Part shown: piece after piece, positions 1 through 7,887 of the stretch
Layout of the letters: every line of letters starts with the position of its first letter
Numbering within the stretch: the stretch's first letter is position 1
From: Zygnema cylindricum
Lineage: Eukaryota; Streptophyta; Zygnematophyceae; Zygnematales; Zygnemataceae
Reading direction: 5' to 3'
DNA length: 18,303 nt
NCBI GenBank assembly: GCA_037447655.1
Contig: JBBHKE010000190.1
Coordinates: 685,559 to 703,861 of the forward strand
Made by a program: the position numbers and the translations under genes
The notes under the pieces: model-generated
The model's input: the letters and a program-made list of their open reading frames with translations, nothing else
Databases searched by the model: none
Told to the model about the DNA's origin: nothing

Positions 1-1289
1 AAAACAAGTCTTCAAAAGCAACGAGGTATAACACACATAGACTTGAAGCACCATTTGACAACACATCGGTATACTGAGGTTATAGTTAGATTAGAGAGTA
101 GTGAACAACTCAACTTTAAATTCAATTGAGATATAGGGATTACAAGTGTTTGAGTTGTGTTTTAATTTCTTTGGGGCTTACTCTAGTTTTTGCTAGGAGA
201 CCCTATGACTAGTGATTTGCTACAAAGTTGAAGGCACTATCTCGTCCATCCAATGGGGATGTGATCTACCTCACCTTACCTTTCATGTTTTTTATAAATA
301 CATTGTGATAACTTGCTCTAAGTCTATATGTTTAAGGATCCCTCGGATGATGGACCAAAGTTATCAAATGAAAAAAGAAAGTCTCTGATCAAAAGCTTGT
401 TCAATAAAAACGAGAATCCGAAAAGGAATTTTGTACAAAACAAAAATCGCTAAGTAGGGATGTCCAAATTCGCATTCAGGTGACACTCTCATTTGTCTCA
501 GTCTCCAACTATGTTTTCCAATGTTGAACAATCATACACCTTTGTGTGACATTTAGCTAATAAAAGTCTCATGGTAGTTTAATATCTCATCACTCAATTT
601 CCAAGGTGATACTAGGTAGGTGGATTCCTTCAAAACTCGTGGCCTGCCATTGTGGTTGGCCACTCAATCTACGAAGCGTATTGTCATGCCCAAACAAAAC
701 CTATTGGCGAAAGACCCATTGGCCGAGGTAATTTAGAAGTGTTATGGCGCTAGTTCGGAACACAAAATAACAACGACCAACGGAAATGCTAAGTTTCGAA
801 TATCTTGACAAGAACTCGATTTGTAATAATCAAATTTCTAAAACACCATTATTCCTATAAAAATAAAAAACATTGCATTTGGGAACCCAATTCTGTTGTT
901 AACCTCTTCGAAAGTGATTTCATAAATTTGTTAATATCATGAATTTAAACTTATAACATTTAGCGTATTAAACTTATTAAACTCGGCAAATTTGTTAGTC
1001 AGGTGGACAGTATAGTAATTTGTAGGCGAACAAACCATGCAAGCAAACAAGTAAACAAAAATATGATCCCACGTGTGGTTACTTGGATCAATAATGAATT
1101 GTCAAGAGTAATTCCCTGTTGTGGTCTTTGGTAGGTCAATATTGAATGTTAAGTTAAAGTTTAGTTTTATGATACAAACATTAAATAACAATCATACTAG
1201 TGAAAAATGTTGATCGATGTCTAAGAATCGCATATTCATTTTTAACATTATTCATTGGTCTCTCTTAAACATTGATGTAAGATATATAT
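1..1289. other. AT-rich span without recognisable gene
   Basis: No protein-like open frame, strong splice pair, RNA gene or repeat was recognised. Stops are frequent on both strands. Unrecognised decayed repeats may be present. Confidence 0.4.
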
Positions 1290-1770
1290 TTTTAAATTTT
1301 GGTGTTTGGTGTTTGGTGTTTCATATCAGATGTTTGCTTTTGAATATTGCATGTTGGGTGCATCATGGACAGTGGGCGGTTGTGGAGGCTCGGAGTATGT
1401 GGTAGCGGATGTGGAATGTGGAGTGTGGGATGGTGGTAGATTGTGGACATTGAATTCTGATTTCTATTTCATGTGTTAAGTTTGATGCCTACATTTTCTA
1501 GTTTTGGTGTTGGACGATGGATGGTGGTGGATGGTAGGGATCTAGTCCTTGATGTTAGATTGTAGAATGTTAGATATTTTTTTTCTTTGTTTGGATGTTG
1601 TAATTTGGATTTTGGATGCTGAATAATGAATGGCGGATGGTGGTGGTGTAGAGGACGGGGCTGGATTTGTGGATGGTGGAACGGTAGATGTAGAATGTCG
1701 AACGTTGTATTTTAGATTTTGTATGTTTTGTTGTTTTGATGTTCTATGTTTGACTATTGGTTTTTGATTT
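1290..1770. repeat. G/T-skewed degenerate minisatellite-like tract
   Basis: The plus strand is strongly depleted in C and built from loosely repeated words such as GGTGTTTGGTGTTT, GGATGGTGGTGGATGG and TAGAATGTTAGATGTT. There is a clear short tandem at about 1302-1320 (TTTGGTG units). The repetition is imperfect, so the unit length drifts. The 88-codon minus-strand frame inside it (1542-1808) is Ser/Thr/Pro-rich only because of this skew, and I do not take it as a gene. Confidence 0.5.
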
Positions 1771-2469
1771 TTTGAAATTGCACTAACAAAAGCAAGAAAA
1801 AAATCCACAGATTGTTAAATTTCCACCAATCAAATTTTACGAATGTTGTTGGGAGCATGTTCTTTTTATTGCCACGGTGACGTCAAGGGCATACTAAACA
1901 TGACTTCATTGTTTGCATGTAATTATACATCAAGGTCGTTTTTTTATGACGGGGTTTTCCATTATCGTAGTTTATAATGAATTTACAAGCTGAAAGTTTA
2001 TGTTTGGGACTTACTTCTCAACGCCAAAGAGTTGTGAAATATAATCACTCAAGTAGAATGTATATAACCAATGCGTTTAACATTATACTCAATAACTAAT
2101 AAACATTATTAATAGGAAAATTGGATCATTAAAAAAATAGTCAAGCGAGTAGTCATATTGTAAAATCAACTGGAACCCTTTAATCGCATATGTTGAAAAA
2201 TGTATTTGTCTTGATACTTGTCCTCGAATTAAGTTTCTTCCAGATCAAATCATTATTAATCTTGTAAGCAATAAAGCTGCGTCATTCAAATAAGGGGCAA
2301 TGCTTAACGTGTACTTAGTTTGTGTTTGCTTGTATTTTCTTATTTTGGCAAACCGATAGAACTTCACACGCCTAAATGAGCACACACAATCGAAAGAGTT
2401 TGTATGCGCACTTTGAGACAAGCAATGAAGCAGGTTGTAACGAATTGTCAACATTAAGCGGACGGACGC
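1771..2469. other. AT-rich span without recognisable gene
   Basis: Nothing coding or structured was recognised. It ends at the left terminus of the foldback element. The 78-codon minus-strand frame at 2245-2481 runs into that terminus and has no recognisable features. Confidence 0.35.
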
Positions 2470-2928
2470 TAGAGGTCGCAAACAGTTAACCGAAACCGTA
2501 ACCGACCGTTAAGCGACCGCCCGCGTCGGATCCGGAACGGATTCGGTTGCCAAATTTATGGGGTCGAGCGGATTAAGGTGGGTGATTTCACGAAAAAAAA
2601 AAAAAAACGGTTACGCTTGGGTAAGCAATAAACGAAAAAAACTTAAGTTTTTGTACTGTCAATACTATCCAACATTATTGTATTTTGTACTCTTAGTATC
2701 GTTGAAGGCATAAGGAAGATACACGACTAATTTTGTACTTATTAAAGTACGGGTAGTCGAGAGAAATTGAGTTTCGGCTAACTTTTTTTTTTCGTAATCG
2801 TGTTTCGGGTAACGGTTAACAACTTTGGAGCGTCATATGACCCGGTATGGCGTCGGGTACACAGATTTTGAAAAAAAAAAAACCGGTCAGTTTCGATTAT
2901 CTAAAATTTTGACTTTTGCGACCTCTGA
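2470..2928 (+). repeat. Left inverted-repeat arm of foldback element
   Basis: This arm pairs with 3449-3945. Besides the terminal 150 bp, matching blocks continue inward: GTAACGGTTAACAA..TTTGGAGCGT near 2808-2833, CAGATTTTG plus an A-run near 2861-2882, and AAAATTTTGACTTTTG near 2903-2918. The match fades at the ACCTCTG word near 2921-2927. Confidence 0.8.
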
Positions 2929-3065
2929 CAGACGCACACACGTTTTTTTGGTCAAGCGAATCGATGCAAATTATCGGTTGTATCGGTTCACGGCATGGTC
3001 GACGAAAATTTCAATGTGCACGCCAACGTCTTTTTGCGGTTGTTTGTGTCCACGCTTCGCGTATT

Positions 3066-3467
3066 TTACGCCGCCCAGGCTGGCGGAGGCTGTAGCGTGA
3101 CGGGGCCTTGACACGGCCTCAACACTCGATGGAACGCCATATGTCGTGACGTTATCGATTTGGCATGTGCACCTGACGAAATCAACCCACGGAAAAACTC
3201 GATACCGGAATCTCTCACAAATGCCTTAAACTGATCTGAGTCCATGGGACACGTCATTGTAAGTGCATGTGCAACTAAACCACCGAGTACATGGAACTCC
3301 AACCCGCGGAGCGGGCGTCGTAGAAACTCTGACCGTACAAGAGTTTGTCCTTTATTGATGTGGATTGATTTCCTGTTCGTGCAAACTGCCGACTCTGGCA
3401 ATCGATTCGCATGCTGCGTCGCATCGAAGCCGAAGTAAGGGCATAAGGCAGAGGTGACAAAAGTCAA
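3066..3467 (-). CDS. Unrecognised 133-codon ORF in loop of foldback element
   Basis: This open frame lies mostly in the 520 bp loop between the inverted arms. Its first few codons are inside the right arm. I do not recognise the product. It has no signal peptide, membrane segment or zinc motif that I can see, and a Pro-rich last ten residues (LQPPPAWAA). An internal start (MDSDQFKAFVRDSG) at about 3243 would leave roughly 59 residues. The loop looks less AT-rich than its surroundings. Two readings are possible: host DNA captured by the transposon (Pack-type capture), or a remnant of the element's own internal sequence. A real translated gene is the weakest option, because no promoter or intron signals are evident. 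Confidence 0.25.
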   Translation of the reverse strand: MTFVTSALCPYFGFDATQHANRLPESAVCTNRKSIHINKGQTLVRSEFLRRPLRGLEFHVLGGLVAHALTMTCPMDSDQFKAFVRDSGIEFFRGLISSGAHAKSITSRHMAFHRVLRPCQGPVTLQPPPAWAA

Positions 3468-3945
3468 AATTTTACATAACCGAAACCGACCGTTTTTTTT
3501 TTTTCAAAATCTGAGTAGCTGACGCCCGACTGAGTTATGTCACGCTCCAAAATTGTTAACCGTTAACCGACTGGCTTTTACGAAAATAAAAGTTAACTGA
3601 AACTCGATTTCTCTCGACTAACCGTACCCGCGCGTAACTGGAAAAGTACATAAAAAATCTTAGTTTTTCACGACGTATGAATAAGCCAATAATTATGATT
3701 TGTCGCGTTCCTTAAGATTTGCGAAATGAAGTGTTGCTACCGTCTCAGATTTGCGACGCTAATCATGGACTGTACAAAATTTTCATTTTTTGCTTGACCG
3801 ACCGTAACCGACTTTTTTTTTTCTGGTGAATCAACCGACCGTGACCGCCCGGCCCCACAATTTGGCAACCGAATCCGTTCCGGATCCGGCGCGGGCGGTC
3901 GGTTAACGGTCGGTCACGGTTTCGGTTGACCGTTTGCGAGCTCTG
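3449..3945 (-). repeat. Right inverted-repeat arm of foldback element
   Basis: This is the reverse-complement partner of 2470-2928. It is slightly longer because of small insertions, mostly in homopolymers. Read on the minus strand it reproduces the same blocks in the same order, from CAGAGCTCGCAAACGG at 3945 inward to CACCTCTGCC near 3448. A transcript across both arms would fold into a hairpin of more than 400 bp with mismatches. Confidence 0.8.
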
Positions 3946-4019
3946 GCGTAGGGACATCAGACGACAACGGAGGCATGGTACAGAATGGTGTACCTGACCG
4001 TACTACGCCGTACTGTTAC

Positions 4020-4200
4020 TAGCCGGAGGAAGAAATCTTTTAGGGTTGCGAGGATTGGCGAGGTGGAGGAGGAGCTAGAAGAAGGTTTTTAAGGGTTCGA
4101 AGGCGCGGGAAGGCCAAGGAAGGATGGGCGGCGAGGGAGATAGGCGGGGAGGGCCTCCCGGGAGGACGAAACCGCAGAATAGGGAGACACTACCAAGGCT
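4020..4200. promoter_or_regulatory. GC-rich block with telo-box, possible promoter or 5' leader
   Basis: A short GC- and purine-rich island stands out from AT-rich surroundings. It contains TTTTAGGGTTGCG near 4038-4050 (reverse complement AACCCTAAAA, a telo-box-like motif common in plant housekeeping promoters) and AAGGGTTCGAAGG near 4090. It is followed directly by a CT-repeat, a common feature of plant 5' UTRs. This suggests a transcription start region, direction unknown. No convincing coding exon is attached. Confidence 0.25.
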
Positions 4201-4220
4201 AAAGATGGTATCTTTTGCAC

Positions 4221-4269
4221 AACTCTCTCTCCCTCTCTCTGTCTCTCCATCTCTCTCTCTCTCTCCCCC
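4221..4269 (+). repeat. CT/TC microsatellite
   Basis: Imperfect CT dinucleotide repeat (CTCTCTCCCTCTCTCTGTCTC and further CT units, ending in CCCCC) on the plus strand. Confidence 0.85.
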
Positions 4270-4745
4270 TTCCACCTCATCTCTTCTTGCCCTTCCTAAA
4301 TTAAATTATGACAGTAAATGGACAGCTGATGGCAGCTTTTTTAATCTGTAAAAACTGAAATGGAGAATTACAATCAACGCCGACGATGTCGCGATTATCG
4401 GGTGTTCAATATATCGATTATTGTGACGCCCCAAAAATTACATATTGATTAGCGGCAGGGCCTTTCGATGTATATCATTACGCTTTTATTTCCTTTTTCA
4501 CCTTAAAGGTTCTTGATGGTAGTAAAATCAGCCGAGGATCCTTGTCTTAGTTTTTCCCAAACTGTCCCAGACTATTCATTATTGCAGTACGTGCGTTAGA
4601 GTTTTTCAGGTTTCTCTTTGCCTTTGTCATTCTCCTAATCGTTCTTGCCCTAAAAAAAACTCTGTCTCTCTTTGTTTTTCTTCTCGTTTTGTCTTTTTGT
4701 TTTTTTCTTCTTTTTTCTTTTTCTCCTTTTTTTTTTTGCAAACAG

Positions 4746-4909
4746 GTAATGATGGGACAGGCGAATCTCATCGCAGACGACAACTGGCGAGAAAATTGGA
4801 GCGCATAAAAAACGACAGGTTCGGACGTTTAAACGGTCTATGGGTTTTCCGTGAAATCGTGGCTCCCGTTCTCCGAGATCTCTTGACGGCCTTTGTGTCC
4901 CTTTTGTAA
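4746..4909 (+). CDS. Possible terminal coding exon, unrecognised
   Basis: A long pyrimidine tract (about 4660-4738) ends in TTTTTGCAAACAG, a good plant 3' splice site. Downstream, one frame stays open for about 53 codons to a TAA at 4907-4909. It reads NDGTGESHRRRQLARKL near its start and FREIVAPVLRDLLTAF near its end. The first half is very basic and the second half amphipathic to hydrophobic. The frame enters in phase 1. I could not find an upstream exon with a matching donor; the nearest candidate, at 4124-4207, ends in the wrong phase. The family is unrecognised, and this may be an untranslated exon or chance. Confidence 0.22.
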
Positions 4910-5179
4910 TCGCAAAATGTATTTTTCCTTTTTTGGGGTTTTCTCTAATTGTGAACTCGGCCGTTTACAGAACTCGCTTGGATCGCTTCTTTGGGATTTA
5001 TTTTCAGTTTTTACGGTTTGAGAAAACTAAACCGATGGTTCGGATATCTCCATAATTCGATTAGAGACGTCCGGTATTTAGTGGGGAGAGGATCACATAA
5101 TTTTAAAGGCCCTAACAAAGAAAGTCAAAAAGGGAGAGCTGGGAGGAGTGAGGGGAGGAGTCTAATTCAGGGTCAATAG

Positions 5180-5350
5180 GTTTGAGCAAAGGGGAAAATG
5201 GAGGGAAAAGGAAAGGTGAGAAAGAAAGAGGAAGGGGGAAAAGGGAAGAAAGAAAAAGGAAAAAGAAAGGACGAAAAAAAGGATGGCGAAAAAGGAGTCT
5301 GAAGGAAAGAGAAAAAAGGAATAAAAAGGAAAAAGGTGGAAGGAAGGAGT
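5180..5350 (+). repeat. Polypurine (G/A) tract
   Basis: About 170 bases are almost purely purine on the plus strand (GAAAGAAAGAGGAAGGGGG, GGAAAAAGAAAGGACGAAAA and similar), with only a handful of pyrimidines. There is no fixed repeat unit. The minus-strand frame here translates to Phe/Ser/Pro low complexity and is an artefact of the tract. Confidence 0.8.
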
Positions 5351-5410
5351 AGTTTTGTGCCTTCAGTTTGATAATTCGGAGGATTTCGGAGGTTCACTAT
5401 TTTAGGGAAA

Positions 5411-6540
5411 AAGAAGCAAAAAAAATAAAAAATTAATAGAAATCAAAAGATGTATATATGACGTAAAAAATCAGCGTTTTTTGAGAGAGTTTGTAGTTCA
5501 CAAAAAGCGTTCTAGTTTTTCTTTTCTTTTTTAGCTTTACAAGCCATGATGAGCAAAAGAAAGAATATATTCTTTTTTTGTTTAGAAGAAATAAAAAAAA
5601 AGAGGCCTTTGGGTTTGTAACATTGTGTTCCGAATAATTACGACTTTTTTTTTCTCTTAATTTGAGATACAGAAGTGGAATGGCAGTTATATTTTTTCTT
5701 TCTTTTCTTTTCTTTTTTTATCCTTCTTTTGTAGATATGTTTATTTTATTTTTCTCTTTTCCAGGTGAAGGCTCACTTTTTTGTACTGATGTGATAGAGA
5801 AGTGAAAGACGACTGTTAGATAATAGTACCAAAAAACAAAATACAAAATACAAAAAAAGAAAAGAGACAGGAAACTGTTTTTGCTGTTGAAATATTTGTA
5901 TTTGTTTGCATTCCAAATTTTGGAATTCCGGTTCCGGTTTTGCTTTTCGGCCATCAATTTTTTAGGATTTTTCCTTTTCTCGGCTTCCCAGTTTTTTGTA
6001 TCGCTTTTAGCCTTGAGGATTCGTATAAGAGTTGGAAAAACTAAACAAACATTAGAAAAAATGTTTTTGTTTTTGGGTTTACAATTTCAAATTACTTTCG
6101 ATGTGAAGCGTGATTCTTCCATCTTAACATACGGCTTCTTTAGAAAGTGACAGTGAGTGTTTTCACATCACACTTCTTAGCACATGTGGTCATTTGTTTT
6201 GCAATTTATTGATTGGCTGCTTGTAAATAGCGAGTTTAGAATTTCTTTCTCGATGTCCCAAAATTACGTGCGTGTACTCATAATAACAGTATACCGTACA
6301 CGTATTGGAAAGAACAAAAAGGTAGAGGTACCACTCCTTTCGAGCCGAAAGACACAGGCAATGTCTATGCTTATTGCGATATACAGGTATCAGAGTCCAC
6401 ATTCGGACTTCTAGGAAGGTCAACGATTTCAGTGCTATTTAAGTCCATGGATGTTCAAAGTTTTAATGGCATCCGACATAGTAGTCCATGTGTGATCGCT
6501 TCACGTCTATGCGGCCAAAATAAACGAGTGTATTGTCGCA
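5411..6540. other. T-rich span without recognisable gene
   Basis: Dominated by T and A homopolymer runs and short TTTC/TTTTC repeats (about 5690-5720). Overlapping frames of 76-89 codons on both strands are low-complexity Phe/Leu/Arg or lack any family signature, so none is called. No splice-compatible exon set was seen. Confidence 0.4.
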
Positions 6541-6740
6541 TGGCATTGACACATTGGAGATATAATGTTGTCAATAACTGGGCATACGGTTATCAAAAAA
6601 TATCCGTATGATCTTCGTGAAACATAAGGTGCATTTCCGGTGGTGTTCACCGAGCAACATTTGTGGTAAACAATGTGCACCTCTTAGAAGGGTACTTTCT
6701 ATGCTTGTACACGTCCGGAGAATATGACGTACAGTTGAGT

Positions 6741-6774
6741 GTACAGACCGTACATTTATCTGTACGGTCTGTAC
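6741..6774. repeat. Perfect 14-bp inverted repeat (hairpin)
   Basis: GTACAGACCGTACA at 6741-6754 is followed by the loop TTTATC and its exact reverse complement TGTACGGTCTGTAC at 6761-6774. It lies 30 bp before a second palindrome cluster and may belong to the same decayed transposon. Confidence 0.85.
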
Positions 6775-6777
6775 AGT

Positions 6778-6949
6778 TATCGCCGATAATTATCGTTATC
6801 GGCATTATCGCCGATAAGTACCCGATATTATCGGCTACTTATCGGCGATAAGACCGATGTCGATATATCGTACCAATATATCGATTATCGGATACCTTAA
6901 AAAAGGCCCATATCGGTTATCGGCAAATCCTTACCGATACACAACACTA
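6778..6949. mobile_element. TATCGG-rich terminus of a decayed hAT-like element
   Basis: The span is saturated with TATCGG/CCGATA words on both strands. It ends CCGATACACAACACTA at 6949, which on the minus strand starts TAGTGTTGTGTATCGG. TAG-GTTGTG starts followed by repeated TATCGG are typical of plant non-autonomous hAT termini (family knowledge). Inside is a perfect 16-bp inverted repeat, TTATCGCCGATAAGTA (6805-6820) against 6836-6851, with a small CCGAT/ATCGG stem in its loop. I could not find the opposite terminus or an 8-bp target duplication. It abuts the 3' end of the LINE, so one element may have cut the other. Confidence 0.5.
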
Positions 6950-7266
6950 GGTAACAGTGTTTCTAAACTTTTTATAGAAAGAAAGAAAGTTTTTATAATG
7001 AAAAACGCGATGGTTAAACCATCAAAGTACAAAACTTGATTGAAAAGGGAAATTGTTCACTACCATTAAAGGCTAGAATTATAAAACCAAAAGTAAGTAC
7101 AAATACTGTAAAAGCTAACCAACAGTAAGAGTAAAAAAAACAAAGAAAACATAAGAAACAAAAACAAACACTAAAACTAAACTACAAAAGCACTTAAAAC
7201 TACACTATACAAAGGCTCTAGATGACAAAAAACGGCCGTCGGCCGAAAGCCTAAAAAAAATCTACA

Positions 7267-7887
7267 CTAAAGGTCTGAGGAACAAATATCATCAATGTGC
7301 ACCGGGTGGCGGGGAGGTAAATCTCGCAAGCCTCGACCATCGTTCACCACCGTGCTTTGTCGGATAAGGGTCGATGCTTGAGATCGTTGAAGGGCAACAG
7401 AGATCCGTTAGTGGTAAAAGGTCGACATGAGAGCCGAGGGAGGGCTGCCAGGTCCTCGAGCCTCAAACGACCGTCGAGCACAATCACAGATGAAGTTGTC
7501 GAACAACGAGTCCAATGTCCCAAATATCTCCAAAGCAAACTGTATGAAGTTGTCGGTTGGGTCCCGATGAGCGTAATCGCGTTCTTTAGAGGCCGCTACA
7601 TCCCGAGCCGCAACACCAGCATGTAATGCCGCACGCGTTGAAACATGGGATCCCGTCGGGCCGGTCAAACCTACAACCCCCAGTGTTTTATGTGCGCCTT
7701 GCAAAAACACGAGGTCCACTTGAGGGTCGCGCACTCCACGAGATTGGGAACATGGCGGAAGAATATGTGACACCTCACGTTTTACTGTATACCCGGCTTC
7801 ACTACTAACCGAGGCGATTGCATCTCGAACCATATCATGCGTCGTTGTACGTTCTCCACCATGTGAACAACGGAGCAAATGGACGCC
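7267..7887 (-). pseudogene. LINE zinc knuckle, RLE-like endonuclease domain and C-terminal tail
   Basis: This continues the RT frame after a TAG at 7888-7890. The knuckle spans that stop: RCVCGQSIDE, stop, GVHLLRCSHGGERTTTHD. The RLE-like domain follows with PQVDLVFLQG, TLGVVGLTGPT, AASKERDY (Lys followed by Tyr) and FIQFALEIFGTLD. RLE domains of this LINE class normally show an Asp in the TL-x-DV position and a downstream Lys-x2-x-Tyr (family knowledge). Here the acidic residue is replaced by Val/Gly, so nicking activity is probably lost. After a TAA (7408-7410) the frame stays open for another 46 codons, RISVALQRSQASTLIRQ to LRDLPPRHPVHIDD, ending at a TAG at 7267-7269. This tail resembles the usual end of the family, which suggests the TAA is a mutation and the TAG the original stop. 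Confidence 0.68.

Larger units (their letters stand above)
2470..3945. mobile_element. hAT-like foldback DNA transposon, non-autonomous
   Basis: A 1.48 kb unit is bounded by long inverted repeats. The left end reads TAGAGGTCGCAAAC and the right end, reverse-complemented, reads CAGAGCTCGCAAAC. The arms then share CCGAAACCGT, CCGACCGTTAA, CGGATCCGGAACGGATTCGG and TTGCCAAATT. The YAGAG start followed by GCAAAC fits plant hAT termini (family knowledge). No transposase (BED finger or hATC domain) is visible, so the unit would depend on an enzyme made elsewhere. The ACCG/CCGAAACCG words repeated near each end resemble subterminal transposase-binding arrays (inference). An 8-bp target duplication is not evident: ACGGACGC lies before and GCGTAGGG after. 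That suggests age, or a boundary a few bases off. A Foldback or other TIR family is the alternative. Confidence 0.78.

Noticed and set aside
4075-4351. Overlapping 63-75 codon frames on both strands
   Set aside because: They run through the CT microsatellite and GC-rich block; low-complexity Ser/Leu/Pro or Arg/Glu residues, with no splice-compatible partner.
4407-4421. 15-base identity CAATATATCGATTAT with 6874-6888, considered as the missing left end of the TATCGG element
   Set aside because: The match does not extend, there is no TAGTGTTG terminus nearby, and AT-rich palindromic words recur by chance.
5173-5397. 74-codon Phe/Ser/Pro-rich minus-strand frame
   Set aside because: A product of the polypurine tract, with no complexity beyond the repeat.
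7223-7245. ACGGCCGTCGGCCG as a terminator-like hairpin
   Set aside because: The CGGCCG repeats are separated by one base and cannot form a normal loop. It lies in the LINE 3' UTR of a eukaryotic element.
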